From Amphimedon queenslandica (taxonomy: Eukaryota > Porifera > Demospongiae > Haplosclerida > Niphatidae): a stretch of DNA of 27,654 nt. The DNA is taken from contig NW_003546752.1 of assembly GCF_000090795.2 (NCBI RefSeq), positions 1-27,654 on the forward strand. Reading direction: 5' to 3'. Of this stretch, positions 1 to 10,891 are shown piece by piece. The position numbers and the translations under genes are program-made. The notes under the pieces are model-generated. The model saw nothing but the letters and a program-made list of their open reading frames with translations, made no database searches and was not told where the DNA came from. Each line of letters starts with the position of its first letter. Position 1 is the first letter of the stretch.

Positions 1-458
1 GGGGGGGAAGAGAATGATCAAATTAAAAACATTTCTAAATGCTACTAACTTCCATAGTTATTAATTCTATATTTATTCACACAGGACGCATCATAATGCC
101 GCTTGAATCCGCACTGTCAAACAAAGTAGTGAGATAGCTAGCCCGCCATAAACAAGTAGACTAAGTCTAGTAGTAAACATAGCAAAACTATCTAGACTAG
201 GGCTACATATCTGCCGACATTTATAGTCTATCAGGCTACTTCAATAATTCCATGGTCGTCTGACTGAAATTCCCCTCAATGGAATAGATCTAGTACACCT
301 ACACACCTCAACCCACAAATATTTTCATTTGCTTGACACGTGACTCCACGTGGCACGTGCACACAAAGGCTAGTGATTCTGATACTATAATCATAGATGT
401 TAGAGACTACTGTGCTATAATAACACAAACAAACTATGGGAAAAGATTATTAAGTCTG
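1..458. other. Intergenic stretch with E-box cluster
   Basis: No coding exon is supported here. It starts with a run of seven G. The notable content is three CACGTG E-boxes at 337-342, 347-352 and 354-359. The rest is AT-rich and unremarkable. It lies 3' of receptor A, so it may hold that gene's 3' UTR and the promoter of a gene beyond the left edge. Confidence 0.5.
337..359. promoter_or_regulatory. Cluster of three CACGTG E-boxes
   Basis: Three palindromic CACGTG hexamers occur within 23 bp (337-342, 347-352, 354-359). CACGTG is the core site of bHLH-Zip factors such as Myc/Max, USF and MITF/TFEB. The first reads ACACGTGAC, close to the CLEAR-type extended site. The closest gene is receptor A, which ends at 459 on the minus strand, so if this is a promoter it probably serves a gene left of the window. 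Function is inferred only. Confidence 0.4.
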
Positions 459-3400
459 TTAAACAGTAATGTAACCAATTTCATTATAGACTGAAGGAGG
501 ATTGGTAATGTCTGGTCTTTGAGACAACAAGTCCTGCTTAAAACAATTACCAGTTTGTCTTTCATCTCTTGGCATTCTTGAGGATAAAACATCATGGATA
601 TGCTGTAGATCATATGATGTATCTTTTTCCAATACCTCCAGCAATCCATTATTGTTTATTCCAGTCCCAATTGATTTATTGCATGCTACATAGAGTTCAT
701 GAGATGCAGGAATAGCTCTAATTTGTTTCATGTCAGTATTGTGGCTAGCAGCACAGACTATTGGATCAGTACATATAGTGTATGTGGAAGGAGTTGATTT
801 CAAGTGTTCCTCTGGGAGTTTCTATTACAATGAAAAGAAGTATTGTAACAGTACAGTACTGTACAAGATGATTTATTGGTGAGGAATTAATATTGGCGAT
901 TGACGGTTCTATGAAGAAATTGCCAATATAAAATCCAAAATTTTATTTCAATCTGAGCATGCTAAATTGCACGTGACACAAAATTGCCAATATAAAATCC
1001 GCCAATTTCTTTCCACAGGCAAATTTGCCCAAATATTACTCCCACCAACATCTTGTATGGTATATCTGTACTAGAATGCCATTGAATGATCAGAATAATA
1101 ATGAGAAAAGGTTTTGTAATAGACATGCAGGTAATTTATGCTTTAGAAAATTGTGCGTGATTTTAATAAGGCTGTGTCATGTATTATTGAATGTAGATGG
1201 CATGTAATTATTATACGGAATCTAATCTTCATGAATTTCTAATCCAGCAAAATTAAAGCCATGGTGAAAATTTCTAGATAGATGGTAGTTCCTTTTTAAT
1301 TGGTAATATTATTATTATTATTATTATTATATTAATATATATGTGTCACCATTAAGTTATACATTAGTGTGTGTGTATCATACCAAAAGGTGATCCATTC
1401 CAATTATTAGATCTTGATTAAATCTATAATTATTTATAGTGATGAAAAAAATCAAATCAAAACCATCAGCTGTACTTGGATTTCAATGAAGTTTGTTTTC
1501 TCAAATACCACAGTATTGCCAATAATGACAAAATAAGAATTAGGACAAATGAAAAAATGCCACTGCTAATTAGAATGATTACTAAAAGAATAACAAGAAT
1601 CAATGAATTCAGAATAATTATAGCATTTTTAAACAAGATAATAGCTAAAAAGTCTTACAAAAAAAATCTCCAAAATCAGTTGTTGTACTAGTAGTATCTA
1701 CTGAACTATCTACATAAATGAGATACAGAATAGTTATTGGAGGCAATTTTTAGAAGCCTTGGTATTTACAAGAGTAGATGATAGTCACCCTTGGTATTTA
1801 GTATATGTACAGCCACTGGCCAAACAAGTAATTAATTTCAGAGTCATTAAAAAAATTTAAGTATGGGCTATATAATACAGGATATTTTTTAAATCCATAT
1901 TTTCAAAACAGTCAAAACTTTGGTCAGAATTGGCTCAAAATTTCTCATATAAGATTAGTGCAAGATACAATAAAATTTGATGAGAATTTTGGAAAAACTG
2001 AAAAATATGCAATTAATAATGGTTCAGATGATTATTTAACTTACTGCTTGGAAATACATCAGAAGAACTACTAGTTACACTAGAGCCTATATCACTAGTA
2101 GTTAAAAATACACTAGTATCAGTCACTTCACTAACATCACCCACTTCACTAACATTGCCTATCAAGGAAAGAATTAAAATCACATTAAACCAACTGGCCA
2201 TAGCAATTATCATGAACGCATTATTATTATACTAAAATTCAGTTATTAACTCTAGGAAATACAGTTCATTTGATTGTAATTAATTCAGGAATGCACTTTT
2301 ACCTGTAATGTAGGATAGTTCATTTGCAAATGTAAGCTGATGCACTTTGGGAAATTTTGCTACAATAATTTCATAGAAAAGCCAGTTGTTATCACTCTTG
2401 TACATGAGTAAGAACATAATTTTAATGTTTAATCAGTTTTTGTTTTGTAGAAATTGTGAGCTATGTTTGATCAAACTGAATTTTAAAGTTACTCTACAAT
2501 TGGGCCAAAGTCCTTGTAGCAGAAATTTTGACCAAATTTTATGAAAAATGAAAAGGAGAGAATTCTACACTTTCATTACATTTTCCGATACATATACATG
2601 CACTTATGTTGTGTAGAAAGTTTGAGCTGATTATGACCAAAATGGGATTTTTACAATTTTTTAAGTTGCTCAAAAATAGGGCAAAAGTTCTTGTACTATA
2701 TAGTGCATGGTCCTTGGTCCAATTTCATCAAAATAAAAAGGAAAAAAAATATGAAGTACACAACATGTTGTAAATGCCATAATTTAATATACACATACAA
2801 ATTATTATAACATATGTTGCAAATGCCTATCTAGTGTGATCTTACAAACTTCTTACTTGAGAATGGAATTTGACCTACACTGCTGGAAGTAGTACTAGAC
2901 AGTGTTGTTGACTCTGTTATTGCAGTCCATTCATTATTTGTGGTGGTAGTAAAATAGTCTAAAAAAATAGCATAGTACTCTTGATACATCAGTGAACACA
3001 TGTCATGTACCAATACTACATGTGGTAGTGAGACTGTTTTGATAAGAGATTGTTATTATCAAATAATTTAGTTTGCATCCATTTTGTAATGAAACAAAAT
3101 TAACTTTTTCATTTTTATTGACTTTTATGATACATATACATGTACCAATGTTGCATATGAACTTTTATGAATTTTTAAAGCTGTAACCAAAGTCCCTGTC
3201 AAAAACAGCTAAAAGATAATTTGCCATTTTCACAGTTTTTCCTGATGCATACCGTATAGCGGGAAATTTTGGAGGGAATTAAATTTGGCGAATTTGGCGT
3301 TTTGATAGCTATTCGCCAAAATAAAATCCACCATTTTGAGCCTTTATACGTATGCTCAATGGCATGTGGCCACTAATTCGCCAAATTAAAATCTGCCAAT

Positions 3401-4826
3401 AACCAAAATTTAGCAATTCGCCAAATTTTACTCCCTCCAAAATTTCCAGCTATACGGTATACATGTACTTATGTACATGAAATGTTGTATTCATAAAACT
3501 TCTTACCTGATGAAAATGAACTCGAACTCAATTCTGCAGTAGTACCAAACGAAGAAGATAGTGTGACGGATTCTGTGATTGCAATCCATTCATTATTTGT
3601 CGCAGTAGTAGAATAATCTAAAAAAATAGCATAGTACTCGTAACACATTACATGCACAGATGTGCCAACACCGAATAGAGGAAATCAGATTGCTGCAATA
3701 TTTTTGTTGTTAAACACTCCATTTTTTTATTTCTACAGTCTCTCTCTCATAAAGCTAACATTATGTCACCAATAAAAACTGATAATACATTAGTGTTAAA
3801 TTGACATCGTGTCATACAGACTTTCTTTTATTGTGGTATCCTTTATGTGGAGGTTATTTTATCAGGCTCATGCTTGGATTAACAGCACAATAGCTCTCAA
3901 ACTGGGTCTTTTCTCTCACTGCTCTTTTACAAAGGTATCACATTAATTATGTGCAAGCCTAATAGCCACTGACCTTCAATAATGGAAGAAGTAGCAGCTG
4001 GTGCTGTACCAATGTCAACTAAAATGATAATCAATAAACTGCATGGCAGTACAATAATAATAATAATGTATAAAGTAGAGACTGCATGGAAATGTGTTTA
4101 ATAGTATATACCTTTATTGCTGCAGGTGCTTCCATTGCCATTTGTAAAGTACCACTCATATTCATCGGTATTTTCTGCACAACAAACAAAAACACAGAGA
4201 GAATTCTCCTGCACATCTACACTTTCAAGCTGGCGAGGTATCGATGAGACTTGAATATTTGCTTTTAAATTTTCACTATAATAATAGCATAATGAAGCAT
4301 AATAATAATTATAATTGTATCAAAAACAGTTTAAATTATTTTTCTAATCTCTATCAAAATACTATAGCTCAGCAACAAAATGGATTTATTTCAACTAAGT
4401 TTATGAACAAATTGTTCTTAAGCATTGTATCTGGTAAAATGTGCCTCAAATTAAGTAGTCCAGCAGCATAAGTTATGATTAGCATACATGTGCTTCTGAA
4501 AATCACCTTCTAAATAAACTCATATTGTTCAAATGATAACAATAGTAGTCAAGTTGGATGTGTCCATAATCAGATGCAGACTCTCCTCCTAGTCCAATAT
4601 CAAAACTAGCTGTACCATTACTGCACCCAACAGATAGAACAATTTGACTTGTATCTACAGGAATGAAGGAAAAGTAATGATTTCAAGCTTTTAATCAAAC
4701 TAACTTACTTTCATTTTTAATGTTTGACTTTTCCAAGCACAATTTTTCAGCCCTTGCCCCTGGAAAGAGGTGCAGGAAAGGGAGAGAAAGAATGATGAGC
4801 CTTAAGGCAGTTACTATAGACAGCAT
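459..4826 (-). CDS. Receptor A: putative type I membrane protein, Ser/Thr-rich stalk, ITIM-like tail
   Basis: Eleven minus-strand exons join with consistent phase into 474 codons plus stop: 4709-4826, 4507-4654, 4112-4275, 3974-4018, 3507-3617, 2857-2958, 2045-2158, 1659-1709, 1476-1644, 1384-1423, 459-821. The start is the ATG at 4826 because it opens a clear signal peptide (about residues 1-26, ending PGARA). Exons 2-3 encode a Cys-containing ectodomain with N-glycosylation sequons. Exons 4-8 encode a Ser/Thr-rich stalk, all with phase-1 boundaries; exons 5 and 6 are duplicates sharing TTxTNNEWxAITES. Exon 9 encodes a long hydrophobic membrane segment (about residues 298-332) followed by LRKQ. 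The tail has STYTI at Tyr368 and ends with SVYNEIGYITV, two overlapping ITIM-like tyrosine motifs. I recognise no named family. Architecture matches receptor B at 14648-18509. Small-exon boundaries are inferred from splice signals and phase only. Confidence 0.68.
885..1035. repeat. Degenerate MITE-like copy in receptor A intron
   Basis: The motif TTGCCAATATAAAATCC occurs twice here, and the right end reads CAAATATTACTCCCACC. This resembles the intact inverted-repeat element at 3252-3457, which has GCCAA/TTGGC motifs and an ACTCCCTCC end. It lies in the last intron of receptor A (822-1383). No clear target duplication is visible, so it is probably an old copy. Confidence 0.4.
2300..2800. repeat. 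Diverged copies of a dispersed intronic repeat
   Basis: Segments such as the GTGTAGAAAGTTTGAGCTGAT stretch near 2613, together with 'gatacatatacatgc', match the family that forms the 177-bp tandem repeat at 10909-11430 and the RPL23 intron copies at 23525-23920. Here they are diverged and lie in the receptor A intron between the exons at 2045-2158 and 2857-2958. No termini are recognisable. Confidence 0.4.
3252..3457. mobile_element. MITE with TA target duplication
   Basis: A 206-bp element flanked by TA on both sides (3250-3251 and 3458-3459). The left end CCGTATAGCGGGAAATTTTG and the right end, read in reverse, CCGTATAGCTGGAAATTTTG match over about 45 bp, continuing through GGAGGGA and TTTGGCGAATT. 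No coding capacity. It sits in the receptor A intron between the exons at 2857-2958 and 3507-3617. The TA duplication suggests Tc1/mariner/pogo-type mobilisation, which is inference. Confidence 0.8.
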
Positions 4827-5620
4827 GACAGCTGTGCCAAGTGGTAACACTACTAAACTCAGAGTAATAAACATGATTTATATAGTGACATTGAAAAGAA
4901 TTCTTATCAGTAAGCACCCACACACACATAACTTGTATAATAGTAAATATGAACACACACACAGTCACACAGTAACACACACACATTTTTGAAATGATGC
5001 AAATTGCAGGGATTCCTCCCTATACAGGAAGTAAATTTTTCTATAGTGAACATTAAAATTTGTGGAAATCAATCAAAAATTAATGTGAGCATAACTGTTT
5101 TTATTCATAAATTGCATTTTAAAATCCTTTAAGTAAGCATGCAAAACATGCATCTTATGTATAATGCAGCAAAGCAGTCATGATTGGTACAATAAATACA
5201 AATGATTACATATATTTCATGGGAAATAAATTTCACAATTTTTACATTCTGGAAAAATTTACGAAACTGAGATCTACAAAATAGCGTGCTGATTATATAG
5301 CAGGTGTGGTATTTACATTAAAATCACGAAATCTTTATTCACAAAAAAATGCAGCCAAATCACAAAATTTTATACCCACGAAATATATGGCGTAATATAC
5401 AGTAATTTGATGAATAGAAAATGCTAAAATCATAAATCAGTATACACAAATACAAAATAGTAATAATAATAAAATCCATTAAACAACATTCCACTGTATA
5501 GTATAGCTCAAAGTTCACTACATTAATTGAGTGCAGAATCCTTGATGTCATATTACATCAATGACATTTGTGTCGTCTACATAGCTATCTGCTCATACTA
5601 ATCGATATTCAGTTAGTTGA
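4827..5620. other. Intergenic region between receptor A and the fibrinogen-like gene
   Basis: No supported coding exon. It holds the presumed promoter and 5' UTR of receptor A (minus strand, starting at 4826), short CA/ACAC tracts around 4917-4985, an inverted-repeat element at about 5205-5398, and then the upstream region of the plus-strand secreted-protein gene. Confidence 0.5.
5205..5398. mobile_element. Probable MITE (about 190 bp)
   Basis: The left sequence CATATATTTCATGGG with following AAATTTCACAA is matched in inverted orientation by the right sequence TTTTATACCCACGAAATATATGG, giving imperfect terminal repeats of about 25-30 bp. There is no ORF. Target duplications are not clearly resolved. 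Length and position fit a MITE. Confidence 0.5.
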
Positions 5621-5623
5621 TAT

Positions 5624-5691
5624 CTTCTCTCTTTAAAATGTTAAGACCAGTTCTCTTGTGTATTGTCCTACTTCACTGCTTTAACATTATG
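5624..5691 (+). pseudogene. Duplicated signal-peptide exon (extra copy)
   Basis: About 65 bp nearly identical to the first exon of the secreted gene at 5983-6040. It includes the ATG at 5638 and encodes MLRPVLLCIVLLHCFNI. The only nucleotide change I see in the coding part is synonymous (CTT versus CTC). The copy diverges right after the hydrophobic core and lacks the ATATCTTCAG|GTAATC donor of the functional exon. A GTAAGA further on is in the wrong phase for the next exon. It is a dead exon duplicate or an alternative first exon with another partner. Confidence 0.6.
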
Positions 5692-5982
5692 CATATGATT
5701 ATGCATACCCATGCAGTACTCCAATATACAGTAAGAGTTATGAGTCTGATATCTTGTTGTCCTAGCAGGTCATGTTGTTATACTTACAACGTATTTCCCA
5801 AGAAACTCATTTCCTTTTGTCATTAGCATATATAATTGATACTAATATGAAGGAAATTGTGTTATTGTGATAACAATATCTGTAATAGCTATTTTTATTA
5901 TTGCATTATTAAGTGGAGGCGTGCAGTCTTTCCTTTATATCAGCATTTTCTGTTATTTGTTTTTTTACCTTCTTTCTTTAAA

Positions 5983-7108
5983 ATGTTAAGACCAGTTCTC
6001 TTGTGTATTGTCCTACTCCACTGCTTTAACATATCTTCAGGTAATCATTAGTACAATATCTTCATTATAATGACCTGTACTGTATATTATATTAGCTAAT
6101 GATGAGGAATCATCCTCTTGTCAGGCAGCTACTTTATCTTGTGAGGATATTAAGAATTATTGGCCAGAGAGTTCATCAGGATATTATAATATAGTAAGCA
6201 AAGGAGATGAAAGGAGATATATGTATTGTAATATGGAGAAGCTAAATGGATCTACCTCTTTAGTCAATCCCTCCAGCATTCAACCAACAGAGACTGTATT
6301 AACCAGCAGTGAATCAGCAGACAGCTCCTCCACTGTCCAACCAACTGAGATACTTTTTACCAGTAGTCTACCAATAGAGGCTAGCTCAGTACATTTTCCC
6401 CTTTCTTCTAGTGTTATGCCTCATCAGACTAATGTATTACCAGAACCATGTGGTTCAGGAGGAGGATGGACAAGACTAGCATATCTGAATATGTCTGATG
6501 CTACACAGAACTGTCCTTCTGGGTTTAGACTGTACCAGTCAGGAGGAGTTAGAGCTTGTGGTAGGACTAATGATTCAGCTAGCTGTGTATCAGTTCAGTT
6601 CCCATCTAATGGTATCAGTTATTCTCAGATATGTGGTAGAGTAACAGGATATCAATATCGCTCAGGAGATGCATTTCTAGGTGGATCTAATGATATCAAT
6701 GTTCCATACGTTGATGGTGTTAGCATCACTCGTGGGTCTCCTCGTCAACATGTCTGGACACTAGCATGCAGCATAAGTGATGGTCACTTCTACTTCTACG
6801 ATTGGTTATGTCCATGTGAATCAGGGAGTGTCCAAGCTGTACCATCTTTTGTAGGAAACCATTATTTCTGTGAGTCTGGTAATCCTACTAATACTCCCAA
6901 TATTCTCTACACATCTGATCCACTCTGGGATGGTCAAGGTTGTGGTTCTCGTGAACTTACTTGTTGCTCTGCTCCAGGGCTACCATGGTTTCACAGAGAC
7001 TATGGTAACACTACCACTACTGACTATATTGAGTTGAGGGTCTGTGGAACTGAAGGAATCAGCAATGATGATGTTCCCGTTAGCTTTTATGAGATTTATG
7101 TCAAGTAA
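5983..7108 (+). CDS. Secreted fibrinogen/COLFI-like Cys-rich protein with Ser/Thr-rich insert
   Basis: Two exons (5983-6040 and 6096-7108) join in phase to 356 aa. Residues 1-19 are a signal peptide (MLRPVLLCIVLLHCFNISS). Residues about 28-67 hold C..LSCEDIK, SGYYNI and YMYCNM, which resemble the start of fibrinogen-related/COLFI-like domains. A 70-residue Ser/Thr/Pro-rich segment (about 68-137) containing two copies of QPTE-x-x-x-TSS follows. The domain then resumes with CGSGGGWTRLAYLNM, CPSGFRLY, RACGR, YVDGVSI, LWDGQGCG and a final DVPVSFYEIYVK. About 17 cysteines suggest a disulfide-rich extracellular fold. From recollection, this ectodomain is multiplied in sponges and cnidarians; role unknown, possibly adhesion or recognition. 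There is no membrane segment, so it is probably secreted. An extra copy of exon 1 lies upstream at 5624-5691. Confidence 0.75.
6239..6448 (+). repeat. Ser/Thr-rich insert inside the fibrinogen-like domain
   Basis: This encodes about 70 residues of low-complexity Ser/Thr/Pro sequence between YMYCNME and CGSGGGW. The two flanks read as adjacent parts of one domain. The unit QPTE(T/I)(V/L) followed by TSS occurs twice. It is in frame and uninterrupted, so it is probably a mucin-like linker. Confidence 0.55.
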
Positions 7109-7451
7109 CTTGTTAATATAGAACTCTATGTGGTAGCCTAGATACATATTGTGTTTGCTTATTCATAATTTTATGCTGTTTTAACGCTAAAATACAATTT
7201 TTATTGCTTCAATTATTTTTTCCTCAGGTGGAATAGGTATAAAAAGATATCAAAATTGTAGTGCCCAAAGTTGCTACATATTTTGCAAAGTTTTATTGAA
7301 AAAAAGCAAAAATTTGGTTCTTAAAAATTTACTTTAAAATAATTTTAAAACCAAATGCATTAGCATTAGATTTTAACAAAAATAATTTTAATCAAACTTA
7401 TCCACCCACGCAATCACTGGACCACACCCACAGACCCTCCCCTTACCACAC

Positions 7452-10400
7452 ATGGCGGGCGTAGGTCCATCAAGAGGTAGATCTGGAACTCCTTCGGCTA
7501 TTCCTCATCTCCAATCCTCTTCTGACAGAGGAGATGAGACTGGGAGCTCGTGTATCTCCAGTCTCCGCCAGTGTAGGAAACTATTGAGGAGCCTAAAGAA
7601 GCGCTCCGTTTTGAAAAGAAAGATAGCCTCAAGGAAGGTGTGTTAGTGATGATGTCACTTATAAAATGGCCGACTTTTACTAGCTATATCACGTGACTAG
7701 TTAATAAACCATCAAGTTACTTTATAGCGTACTCTGTGTAAAGTTAGGACGTGGTATATTGCTTTAAAAGATAAAATTTTGAATATACAATGTACATGTA
7801 CCTTTTTTTGACATTAGTCTTTTAGTATATACATGTATGTACGTGTATTTAATCAAGAGTGGATAATTCTTGATTTAATTTATGATATATATATTGTGCA
7901 TCTATCCATTAATGATTGGAAGCTGCTTTATTATGGGAGGGAGGGAGAATTTAATTGCTGCAAATAATTATACTGAAATATAAAATTAAATTTAAAATGT
8001 TTTCAATCACTTTGACTGCTTTATAATTAGCAAATAAATAATAAATAAATGATTTGAATAGTTTGTTTATTTTCTTAGAGTGGTATGAGTCATCTTCGGT
8101 ATATTCTCAAGCTCTCCTCTCAAAGGGAATTTGAAATGAATGATAATCACAAGTTTTTAATAAATCCGAAAAGACACAGGTATTATGTAACTAGTAATAG
8201 TTAATAATAATCATTAATAATAATAATTTATTTATTACATTATTTGTCATTATAATTAACATTATTGTTTTAATTTTATTATGTTTTAGAGTGACCCAGT
8301 CTAAGCCAAAGATCAAAGAAGTAATGGCTGTAGTTTCTCTTCCTTGATTCCCCTCTCTCCCCCTCCCTCCCTCTCTCCTCCCTCCCTCCCTCTTTCTCTC
8401 CCTTTCCTTCTCTCCCTCTCCTTCTCTCTTATATCTTTAGTCTGCTGCTACAAAGGAGAATGGTGAGGATCAAACGTTTAAAGGCTCAGATGTATTTCTT
8501 AAGGTAAAGTCCCTTGAATGCAGGCTCATGTACATGTACATGTACTATTGTATGTCATTACATGTATATGTACATGTACATGTATGGTGTGTTCCTTTAG
8601 ATCTTATGTACATGTACATGTACCGTAGGTCGGGATATATTCGCGGCTGCAATTATTCGCGGTCATAAAAAATTTCAATTAAAAACCATGGAAACCGAGG
8701 TGTTATTTTAATTGAAAACGGCGCGATAGTGAAGAAAAGCACCTTGCTGCAGTGTTCTTGAGCTGTTGTTCTTCTTGTGTCACTAAGCCTTGGGCTCTTT
8801 GGAGCTGCTTTACCAGTTCTTTTCAGGACTAGTGCCTCGCCGTATTTTGGGACTCTCCACCCATTCTAGTTAGTGTTTATTGACTTGGGCGTGGTTTATC
8901 ATCACCAGCACGCGGACCAGCAACAATTTGCAGCAAAGAGGTTAAAAGAGCTCTGAGGTAGCGGTCCATACAAGAAGTTAACAGATAGAGAAGGACTCGT
9001 TATTGGTAAATGGCTCCACTATAGCTGCTAAAGAACAGATGAATAGCTGAACACTAAACACGTGGTCTTAATTGTCATAGCAACGCTCTAACAGTTTCCA
9101 TGGTTTTTAATTGAATTTTTTATGACCGCGAATAATTGCAGCCGCGAATATATCCCGACCTACGGTATCTTAATCTTCTTCATCCTCAAGATGTACATGT
9201 ACTTACTTTTATTTATTTTATTTTATTTTATTTTATTTTATTTTATTCTAGGGTACACAAAGTGCCAATCCTCACAACGACTATTCTCAGCACTTTGTTG
9301 ATACCGGCCAGAGACCACAGAACTTCATAAGAGACACTGGTGAGTGGACGGTGGACACTGGTTGACCACTGGTAGAGGGGATGGTTGATGGGGGAGAAGG
9401 CGGGGGGGGGGAGTGGGAGAGGAATAGAGTTAACAGCTGGTGTAGGAGTACATGTACATAGTGCACATAGACACATTGAGTCAGACATTCTTGATACAAT
9501 TAATGTAAGAATTAAGTGGAGGTTATAACCCTAGTGGACCTTTGTTACAATTTAATTAATAACAATTATAAATACTATTGAATTCTTCATTTATAGTACA
9601 TATTTATTGTACTTCTCTCCCTCCCTCTCTCTCTCCCCCCTCTCTCTCCCTCCCCCCTCTCCCTCTCTCTCCTTCTCTCCCTCCCTCTCTCTCCCCCTCT
9701 CTCTCCCTCCTTCTTTCTCTCTTCCTTCCTCTCTCTCTCCCCCTCTCCCTCCCTCTCTCCCCCTCTCCCTCCCTCCCTCTCTCTGTCCCTCTCCCTCCCT
9801 CCCTCTCTCTTCCTCCTCATTTCCTCATATTCATAAGGAATGAATCAAAGGTTTGAAGAATACCCTAAGCTAAAGGAACTCATCAGACTAAAGGTAAGCA
9901 CTTATAGTACAAGCACGTGTTGTACCTTATACACAATCACTCAACCATGCAGCAACTGACCAGTATAAAGCCATCAAATATACCCAGCCTTTACTGTAAA
10001 TGGCTTCTTACAAGTACATGTATACATGTACATGTATCTGGTATTAAAGATACATCCATAGTTATGATAATAATGATGATTGTTGTGGCTCATATTATGT
10101 TTTGTGCCATTTGGTGGCAGACTTTCCTCCTTCCTGGAAATATCCTCTTATCCTTTGAGCAAAGAATACACAGAATGGTTTATTCTGTTTCCTCCAGTTT
10201 AAATGAACCTCTCCTCTCTCTCCCCCTCTCTTTCCTTCACAGGATAAACAGATCAAAGATGGTGCTATTCCTCCAGTCTATTACAAGGTTGATTTATCGT
10301 CGTTTGATTTGACCAGTTTAGATGCAAAATTCGACGTTATACTGATAGACCCTCCTCTTGAAGAATATCAGAGAAGAACCACCGGGATTACCTACCCCTG

Positions 10401-10860
10401 GCAACCATGGGATTTTGAAGAGGTACATGTATACATGTATACATGTATATATAGACAAACCTGTCTATTCCGGACACCTTGGTACCCAATAATACCCTAG
10501 CTCCTGATTATGAACCTGTCCTTATTTCAGAGGTTCATTAATGCACATTACTATTGTATTGGGACTGATTCTACCTATCCTCATTATAGAGGCCTCCTTA
10601 TTTTAGAGTGTCCACAATAGCAGGATGTAGAGATAATACAGGATATAGGTTATACTATATATGGAGGTCTTCTAATTACAGTGTACATTCACTACATTCA
10701 TTACATTCATTACATTGTGTTTGTTGTAGATAATGAATTTAAAGATTGAAGATGTGTCTGCTCCAAGATCATTTGTGTTCTTGTGGTGTGGATCTTGTGA
10801 GGGACTTGACTTAGGAAGAGAAGTACATTAGAATTACATTTTCTGATCATATATGTATGT

Positions 10861-10891
<31 letters not shown>

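Noticed and set aside
4720..4992. 90-aa plus-strand frame
   Set aside because: It is antisense to receptor A's signal-peptide exon, then runs into a CA repeat; no features of a protein.
9578..9856. Overlapping Leu/Pro/Ser-rich (plus) and Arg/Glu/Gly-rich (minus) frames
   Set aside because: These are translations of the CT microsatellite; the only real coding DNA here is METTL14 exon 6 at 9838-9893.
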